Below, piece after piece: positions 5,746-10,083 of a stretch of 10,083 bases of DNA (position 1 is the stretch's first letter; each line of letters opens with the position of its first letter). The stretch is from Candidatus Methanocomedens sp. Its GTDB lineage: Archaea; Halobacteriota; Methanosarcinia; Methanosarcinales; Methanocomedenaceae. The DNA lies in the NCBI GenBank assembly GCA_013374385.1, contig QBUR01000166.1, forward strand, positions 1 through 10,083, given 5' to 3'. The notes beneath the pieces were generated by a model that did no database searches, was not told where the DNA came from, and saw only the letters and a program-made list of their open reading frames with translations. The position numbers and the translations under genes are program-made.

Positions 5746-6780
5746 CTAATTTATCCTGGCATCCACTACTATATGCCAGACTCCGGGTGCATATTTCTTG
5801 ACCTTGTGCCATTGAAGTATCTCAGCCTTACGCCCCTGCTTCTTCGCTTCTGCCCGGATGCGTTCAAGTCCTCTATCAGGCATCAATATTTCGGGCATGG
5901 TCTCGTGGTAATGCAAAACGCCGCCCGGTTTCAGGGCTCCAATACCCTGTGGAAGATAATGATGTGTACTCCCAACATAACCCATAACCACACGGTCTGC
6001 CACTGCTACAGGTGTCTTTTCGGCACAATCGCCCAGTATCGGCTCCACAATATCCTCCACATGGTTCAGCCTGATATTCTCAACAAGATAATGATGTGAC
6101 TCAGGGTTCAGTTCAATGGCAATAATTCTTGCAGGTCTGGCATGTGCTGCCATGTGGATGGTGAAATATCCGATTCCTGCGAACATATCCACCACTACTT
6201 CTCCCTTGCCAAGTGTCCCCATCCTCATCCTCTCATTGAGGTTGCCCTTACTGAACATGACCTTTGTGACATCCAGTTTAAACCTGCACCCGTTCTCAGT
6301 ATGTACGGCCAGGGCAGGATTCTCCACACCATCCCGTGCGGCAATAAGTTCGCGAGAGGGGCGCCGCAGTTTTCCCTCAATGCCCCCGTCAAGATACACA
6401 CTCTTGCAATAAGGGTACAAAGTAAGCAGTGCATCACCTAATGTTGACCTGACCGGATACAGGTCAGGGTGCAGTGAGACGATAACTACATCACCAAGAA
6501 TCTGCCATCCCCGTGGCAGCAAATCCAGTTTATCCCCACCCAAATACTTTTTCATCAGGTCTCGAAGAGCGGGTTCGTTTTCATAATATTCAGGCTTTTT
6601 CTGCCTTATGCCAGGGAATTGGGCAAATTCAGGCGGGACATTACCAATAACAGGAATCTCCAGGTCGTTCCCCCTTACCTTCAGCTTGCGCCTGGAATCC
6701 ATGTAACCCGCTTCTAGCAGTTGTTTCCTGAGGGTTTCAGCCTGTTCTTTTGGTACCAGTAACGCTTTCATTTTTCTCAT
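5746..6780 (-). CDS. taw2: Taw2-type tRNA-Phe aminocarboxypropyltransferase (wyosine pathway)
   Basis: This belongs to the Trm5/TYW2 family of class I SAM-binding enzymes acting on G37 of tRNA-Phe. Its 344 residues are a normal length. An N-terminal region (about 1-85) leads to the family signature LLPRGWQILGD (87-97), then DVTKVMFSKGNLNERMRM (170-187). SAM motif I is VVDMFAGIGYF (196-206), with acidic E223 after the second strand. Two features favour Taw2 over the methyltransferase Trm5: MGYV-x2-T (266-272) replaces the Trm5 'N-L-P' motif, and HYHE (290-293) follows the KPGG turn. Taw2 transfers the 3-amino-3-carboxypropyl group of SAM to 4-demethylwyosine at position 37, a step towards archaeal wyosine derivatives that protect the reading frame. 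The gene follows nmd3 after only 6 bp, so the two are probably cotranscribed. AGGA is only one base before this ATG, so initiation at the in-frame ATG at 6771 (MKALLVPKE) is also likely. Trm5 is the main alternative. Confidence 0.85.
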   Translation of the reverse strand: MRKMKALLVPKEQAETLRKQLLEAGYMDSRRKLKVRGNDLEIPVIGNVPPEFAQFPGIRQKKPEYYENEPALRDLMKKYLGGDKLDLLPRGWQILGDVVIVSLHPDLYPVRSTLGDALLTLYPYCKSVYLDGGIEGKLRRPSRELIAARDGVENPALAVHTENGCRFKLDVTKVMFSKGNLNERMRMGTLGKGEVVVDMFAGIGYFTIHMAAHARPARIIAIELNPESHHYLVENIRLNHVEDIVEPILGDCAEKTPVAVADRVVMGYVGSTHHYLPQGIGALKPGGVLHYHETMPEILMPDRGLERIRAEAKKQGRKAEILQWHKVKKYAPGVWHIVVDARIN

Positions 6781-6786
6781 ATCCTG

Positions 6787-7845
6787 TTATGAGGGCAATA
6801 TGAAAAAACTGTCCTCCATGAGAATTACCCTGACGTCTTCACCGCCCGTACCCCTGAAGTGTGCAGGTTTTATTATTGTCACCTGTTTGAACGTAGAGGG
6901 ATGCATTACCTGCACCGTATCAGGTTCCACCGAGATCACGACTGCATTCTCGGCTTCGTCCACATCAGCCACCTTTTTTACGTCTTTCAATCTATCAGTG
7001 TGCTCAGAAAACTCCAGCCCCGATTCCAGGTATATCCCGGTTGTCATTTTTGCAGAACGGTTGACCAGTACCGTATCCTCCCCTACCTTGATTATGTCGC
7101 CAGGCACTAACCTTGGCAACCTGAGACTGTATGTTATCCTGTAGATGTCCTTGCCATCCCTCTTACCTGCCAATGAAGGGGATTCCGAATACCTGCATCC
7201 GAACCGTTCCACTGCTAAGCGAACTGCCTGTCGTGCAGTACTGTTGGAACCCAGGTATATATCCGTCCCCTCTGGCAGTTCCTGGGCATTGGTGATAAAT
7301 GCCAATCGGTCTCCCCGCTGTTTCTGCCGCTCAACTACTTCATCTACCAGTTCTACCATCTGCTGCTGCTCATGCTCATCCGGGAAACGGCCCTCTGCCC
7401 GTATCTGGACCACTGCTTCGTAGTACCCGCCTGCCATACGGCTACAGGCATCGCAGGTCTCCTTTGAGATACGCACTTCGGTATTAAGACGCGACTCTGC
7501 TCTAACACCTTTAATGTTTGCTGTGACTGTAATGTGTGCCCGGTAGATGACAGGATTGCTGTTGGTAAGAGCTATTGACGTACTTACATCACTGGCTTGA
7601 GAGTCAATATTCAGTGCCTGTTCGATGACACCATGTATCAAATCTTCCATTTCAGCGTTCTGGTCTTCCCAGTGCTTACCTTTTTTCACAGACCCGCACA
7701 TAGGACAGATATTTGTACGAATCACTAATGGAATGCTGGCCAAGGTGACGGTCTTAAGGAAACAGTCTCTGCACCTGCCGTCAATATGCTGTTCGGTGGG
7801 ACGGCCGCACACGGGACATGGCACATTGTTCATGGTGTTAATCAT
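6787..7845 (-). CDS. nmd3: NMD3 family ribosome-biogenesis protein
   Basis: The N-terminal region has the two zinc-binding cysteine sets of the NMD3 family. CPVCG...CRDC comes first (C-x2-C-x11-C-x2-C). A second set follows, with CPMCG about 17 residues after the first set and CDAC about 85 residues further on, separated by an insert. The middle and C-terminal parts include the strand-rich RLPRLVPGDIIKVGEDTVLV segment, resembling the SH3/OB-like domains of NMD3. In eukaryotes NMD3 is the export adaptor of the 60S ribosomal subunit. Archaea have no nucleus, so a role in maturation or quality control of the 50S subunit is inferred from homology. Taking the ATG at 7845 gives 352 residues. An ATG at 7833 (MNNVPCPVCG) is equally good, and an in-frame TTG at 7905 would add 20 unconserved residues. 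No Shine-Dalgarno sequence precedes any of them. It is the first gene of a two-gene minus-strand unit with taw2 and is divergent from pcn. Confidence 0.88.
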   Translation of the reverse strand: MINTMNNVPCPVCGRPTEQHIDGRCRDCFLKTVTLASIPLVIRTNICPMCGSVKKGKHWEDQNAEMEDLIHGVIEQALNIDSQASDVSTSIALTNSNPVIYRAHITVTANIKGVRAESRLNTEVRISKETCDACSRMAGGYYEAVVQIRAEGRFPDEHEQQQMVELVDEVVERQKQRGDRLAFITNAQELPEGTDIYLGSNSTARQAVRLAVERFGCRYSESPSLAGKRDGKDIYRITYSLRLPRLVPGDIIKVGEDTVLVNRSAKMTTGIYLESGLEFSEHTDRLKDVKKVADVDEAENAVVISVEPDTVQVMHPSTFKQVTIIKPAHFRGTGGEDVRVILMEDSFFILPS

Positions 7846-7935
7846 GTTGTGGTTTGTTATTATGGGTTTCGATTGTATCGATGCCTGGATGAGTTCACAT
7901 TGCAATAAATTGGTTTTACAATTCTGATTAATTAG

Positions 7936-7947
7936 AAATTTTTATAA
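7936..7947. promoter_or_regulatory. Shared TATA-like element in the nmd3/pcn divergent region
   Basis: AAATTTTTATAA reads as TTATAAAAATTT on the minus strand, so it could serve as a TATA box in either direction. Towards nmd3 it would place transcription start near 7918, giving a leader of about 70-85 nt. Towards pcn it would place the start near 7969. For pcn the element at 7970-7977 is closer and may be the one used. Confidence 0.45.
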
Positions 7948-7969
7948 CTCATAGCCACATACTGCACCC

Positions 7970-7977
7970 ATATATTA
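7970..7977 (+). promoter_or_regulatory. TATA box candidate for pcn
   Basis: ATATATTA lies about 40 bp before the pcn ATG. Transcription starting about 25 bp downstream would begin near 8000, just before the GGAGG ribosome binding site, giving a leader of about 13 nt. Confidence 0.5.
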
Positions 7978-8001
7978 CCACATGTTTCCCTTATCAGGGA
8001 C

Positions 8002-8006
8002 GGAGG
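8002..8006 (+). promoter_or_regulatory. Ribosome binding site of pcn
   Basis: GGAGG lies 6 bases before the ATG at 8013, an optimal Shine-Dalgarno match that fixes the start of the clamp gene. The next gene, priL, has none. Confidence 0.6.
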
Positions 8007-8012
8007 CAGTAC

Positions 8013-8750
8013 ATGTTCAAGGCAATTATAGAATCTGAAAAACTAAAAGAAACCATCGAAGCCGTTTCAAGTATTGTTGATGAAGCTAAACTCAATCTGA
8101 CTCCGGATGGCCTGACCATACGAGCTGTGGACCCTGCTAACGTGGCAATGGTATCCCTTACCATGAAATCCAGCGCTTTCGAGGAATTCACGGCTACAGA
8201 CGGTGAACTGGGTGTGGACTTGAACCGGCTCAGTGATATTTTGAGTATGGCAGAAAAGGCAGAGACAGTAGAACTTGAACTGGATGAAGAATCCCACAAA
8301 CTGGTGATACGGATGAGCGGTCTGACCTATAAGATCGCATTGCTCGACCCTGCATCTATACGCAAGGAACCAAAAATACCGCAACTTGAACTTCCAGCCT
8401 CAATCATATTATCAGGCAGTGACATGAAACGTGCCGTTAAGGCTGCAGAGAAAGTGTCTGACCATATAAGTATGGGAGTGGAAGGTGAGACGTTCTATCT
8501 TGAAGCAGAAGGTGATTCGGACCGGATGCGTCTTGATATGCTCAAGGACCAGCTTATCGGTATGAAGTCAGGAGATGCGCACTCCCTGTTCTCGCTTGAT
8601 TACCTGTCAGATATGGTCAAATCAGCAGGAAAGGCCAATGAGGTCACACTTGAACTGGGCAGGGACTTTCCGGTCAAGATCAATTTCAAGATAGCAGGCG
8701 GCAGCGGTGATGTGAATTACCTGCTTGCACCCAGGATAGAGTCGGATTAA
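8013..8750 (+). CDS. pcn: DNA polymerase sliding clamp (PCNA)
   Basis: The 245 residues match the usual archaeal PCNA length (about 245-250). It begins MFKAIIESEKLKETIEAV and continues LTPDGLTIRAVDPANVAMVSL, the hallmark first subdomain. The interdomain connector lies around KIPQLELPAS, and the C-terminal subdomain includes VSDHISMGVEGETFYLEAEGD and DYLSDMVKSA. The end, NYLLAPRIESD, is the usual 'Y-L-L/I-A-P-R-I/V' terminus that contributes to the groove bound by PIP-box proteins. As a homotrimeric ring it tethers DNA polymerases, Fen1, ligase and other replication and repair enzymes to DNA. It is the first gene of a pair with priL, 25 bp downstream, so clamp and primase subunit are probably made from one transcript. 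Its strong ribosome binding site contrasts with the lack of one before priL, which could set clamp levels higher. A single clamp gene is seen here. Confidence 0.97.
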   Translation: MFKAIIESEKLKETIEAVSSIVDEAKLNLTPDGLTIRAVDPANVAMVSLTMKSSAFEEFTATDGELGVDLNRLSDILSMAEKAETVELELDEESHKLVIRMSGLTYKIALLDPASIRKEPKIPQLELPASIILSGSDMKRAVKAAEKVSDHISMGVEGETFYLEAEGDSDRMRLDMLKDQLIGMKSGDAHSLFSLDYLSDMVKSAGKANEVTLELGRDFPVKINFKIAGGSGDVNYLLAPRIESD

Positions 8751-8775
8751 TCAATAATAATCTATAATATACATA

Positions 8776-9999
8776 ATGGATGTAGCAAAACTATCTTCTT
8801 ATCCATTTTTAACCCAGGCAGCAGCATATGTTGCACAGATGGACTCGTCCATAGATGATATTATTACATCCAAAGTTTACGGCATGCCTCGCAGCCGGGC
8901 CAGGTCAAGGGTCATCCAGTCCATCACAGGGGCGATTGAGAAGGACAACACCAAACCCGATGTTGCTGAACTGCTCTCCTACCCTATTGCCCGGATACTG
9001 GTCTCCTGTATAGACGATGCTTTTTTGACACGGCGTTATGCTCTTGCAGAGGCAAAGTTTGCCAATACCAGGATGCAAAAAGAGAACGATTACGGGACAT
9101 TGCAGGAGATTGGCGCGGATTTTAGCATTAATGCCAGTATTGCTGACAAAGGGTTCCAGATACATTTCACCGATTATATCAGGGGCGCTGCAGGAATGCG
9201 GGCACTTAACTGGAAACTGGTGAACCGCAGGCTTAAATCGGGTTTTGTCAACATCACAAAGGAAGAATATGCACGCCTGCTGCAGGAAGGTATCAGGGTG
9301 CGCATTTTCAACTCCCTCCCACTTGCCGTACCTGAAAATTTCTGCCATGTCCTTGATGAATATATTGTTGAGATTAAGACCTGCCTGGAACATAGCAAGA
9401 AAGAGTTGGGTGAGGAGGGCTTCGGTGAGATGGAGCCGGGAAGTTTCCCGCCGTGCATTAAACATCTATTGGCAAGTGCTCAGGGCGGTGTAAATCTTGC
9501 ACATTCAGCCAGATTTGCGCTGACTTCGTTTTTGCTTAATATTGAACTTTCAGTGGAACAGATTATCCAGTTATTTGGTGTATCGCCTGATTTCAATGAA
9601 GAAATGACACGGTATCAGGTGGAACATATTGCGGGTGGTACTGGTACATCCTATAAACCACCGTCCTGTTCCACCATGATCACATATGGCAATTGTATGG
9701 GCAAGGATGTTTTGTGCAGGGAGATCGGTCACCCGCTGAACTATTACAGGAAAAAGAAAAAGATAGTAGACAGTGAGACAGAAAGTATAGCTGTCGGGGG
9801 GCAATCCGTACCTTCAAATGAATCATTATCTTCAAACGAACAACCCGTATCTTCGAATGAACCATCATCTTCAAATGAACGATCCGTACCTTCGAATGAA
9901 CCACCATCTTCAAATGAACGATCCGTACCTTCGAATGAATCATCATCTTCAAATGAACGATCTGTGCCTTCGAACGAACCACCATTTTCAAATAAATAA
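8776..9999 (+). CDS. priL: DNA primase large subunit PriL with repeat-bearing C-terminal tail
   Basis: PriL pairs with the catalytic subunit PriS to make primers for replication. Residues 1-330 form the conserved protein. The N-terminal helical domain begins DVAKLSSYPFLTQAAAYV and includes ELLSYPIARIL. The C-terminal domain has the four cysteines expected to bind a [4Fe-4S] cluster: C227 (FPPCIKHL), C298 (PPSCST), C307 (YGNC) and C314 (VLC), followed by GHPLNYY (318-324). Residues from about 333 to 407 are an extra low-complexity tail rich in Ser, Asn, Glu and Pro. It is built of alternating SSNERS and VPSNEPP motifs and encoded by a 39-bp tandem repeat; it is probably disordered and is not part of the family core. 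The present stop codon lies inside a decayed repeat copy. The ATG at 8776 fits the conserved N-terminus. It has no Shine-Dalgarno sequence, and the upstream TATAAT-like bases are too close to act as a TATA box, so translation likely follows cotranscription with pcn. priS is not in the window. Confidence 0.95.
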   Translation: MDVAKLSSYPFLTQAAAYVAQMDSSIDDIITSKVYGMPRSRARSRVIQSITGAIEKDNTKPDVAELLSYPIARILVSCIDDAFLTRRYALAEAKFANTRMQKENDYGTLQEIGADFSINASIADKGFQIHFTDYIRGAAGMRALNWKLVNRRLKSGFVNITKEEYARLLQEGIRVRIFNSLPLAVPENFCHVLDEYIVEIKTCLEHSKKELGEEGFGEMEPGSFPPCIKHLLASAQGGVNLAHSARFALTSFLLNIELSVEQIIQLFGVSPDFNEEMTRYQVEHIAGGTGTSYKPPSCSTMITYGNCMGKDVLCREIGHPLNYYRKKKKIVDSETESIAVGGQSVPSNESLSSNEQPVSSNEPSSSNERSVPSNEPPSSNERSVPSNESSSSNERSVPSNEPPFSNK

Positions 10000-10024
10000 C
10001 CCCTATCTTTTGATGAATAATCAT
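9804..10024 (+). repeat. 39-bp tandem repeat in and beyond the 3' end of priL
   Basis: Landmark words recur exactly every 39 bp. TCAAAYGAAC-type words start at 9832, 9871, 9910, 9949 and 9988 (the last as TCAAATAAAT). TCRAAYGAA-type words start at 9814, 9853, 9892, 9931 and 9970. Each 39-bp unit therefore has two related halves, 18 and 21 bp, encoding SSNERS and VPSNEPP-like peptides. About five copies lie within priL. A sixth, diverged copy from 9988 to about 10024 matches the unit at 27 of 37 positions by my count and contains the stop codon. The inner copies are the most alike. The length is a multiple of 3, so gain or loss of units keeps the reading frame. Confidence 0.9.
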
Positions 10025-10083
10025 ATACGGCAAAAGGGCATACTGAAAAGGATAAGATACATTTAAGTCAAATAACCATACAA

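Noticed and set aside
8763..8770. TATAATAT as a separate promoter for priL
   Set aside because: It is only about 9 bp from the start codon. Archaeal transcription starts about 25 bp downstream of a TATA centre, which would fall inside the coding sequence.
8905..9465. Minus-strand open frame (186 codons) opposite priL
   Set aside because: It is antisense to conserved primase sequence, has no promoter or ribosome binding site that I can see, and resembles no family.
9804..9999. Possible CRISPR array
   Set aside because: The repeats are contiguous with no spacers, are in frame with priL and encode its tail.
9680..10066. Repetitive open frames on both strands over the end of priL, such as one reading MNHHLQMNDPYLR repeatedly
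   Set aside because: The 39-bp period is a multiple of three and the unit lacks stops in several frames, so long alternative frames arise automatically. Only the priL frame joins to a conserved protein.

Overview
The window reads as chromosomal DNA of a methanogen-related euryarchaeon, most probably in or near the Methanosarcinales / ANME-2 / Methanoperedens group. The signs are an archaeal NMD3 homologue, a Taw2-type wyosine enzyme, a PCNA clamp, an iron-sulfur primase large subunit (PriL), a hexulose-phosphate synthase fused to an RraA-like domain, and TATA-box promoters instead of bacterial -35/-10 elements. The placement rests on protein recognition only; no rRNA or other marker gene is present.

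Layout. Positions 1-235 (minus) hold the N-terminal end of an archaeal-type P-loop ATPase that runs off the left edge. A 293-bp divergent spacer follows, then carB (529-3729, plus), the large subunit of carbamoyl-phosphate synthetase; its usual partner carA is not beside it. Next are a 103-residue glycine-zipper membrane protein (3821-4132, plus) and the HPS-RraA fusion (about 4201-5499, plus). A 246-bp convergent spacer (5500-5745) carries a compact cluster of short repeats able to form two perfect 11-bp hairpins inside an outer 8-bp stem. On the minus strand lies a two-gene unit transcribed nmd3 then taw2 (7845 down to 5746), with 6 bp between the genes. A divergent promoter region separates it from pcn and priL (8013-9999, plus), which form a replication pair.

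How the genes work together. carB feeds pyrimidine and arginine synthesis. The HPS domain probably supplies pentose phosphates through the reverse ribulose-monophosphate route, which archaea commonly use where the oxidative pentose pathway is missing. nmd3 and taw2 serve the translation apparatus (large ribosomal subunit maturation; G37 modification of tRNA-Phe). pcn and priL serve DNA replication. Most of the window is therefore core housekeeping.

The least ordinary parts are non-coding or low-complexity: the 10-bp-unit repeat cluster at 5587-5685; a 39-bp tandem repeat that forms an Ser/Asn/Glu/Pro-rich tail on PriL and continues in decayed form past its stop codon; and several small inverted or direct repeats in promoter regions. 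I found no CRISPR array, insertion sequence, tRNA, rRNA or defence system, and nothing that I would confidently call a new biological system.
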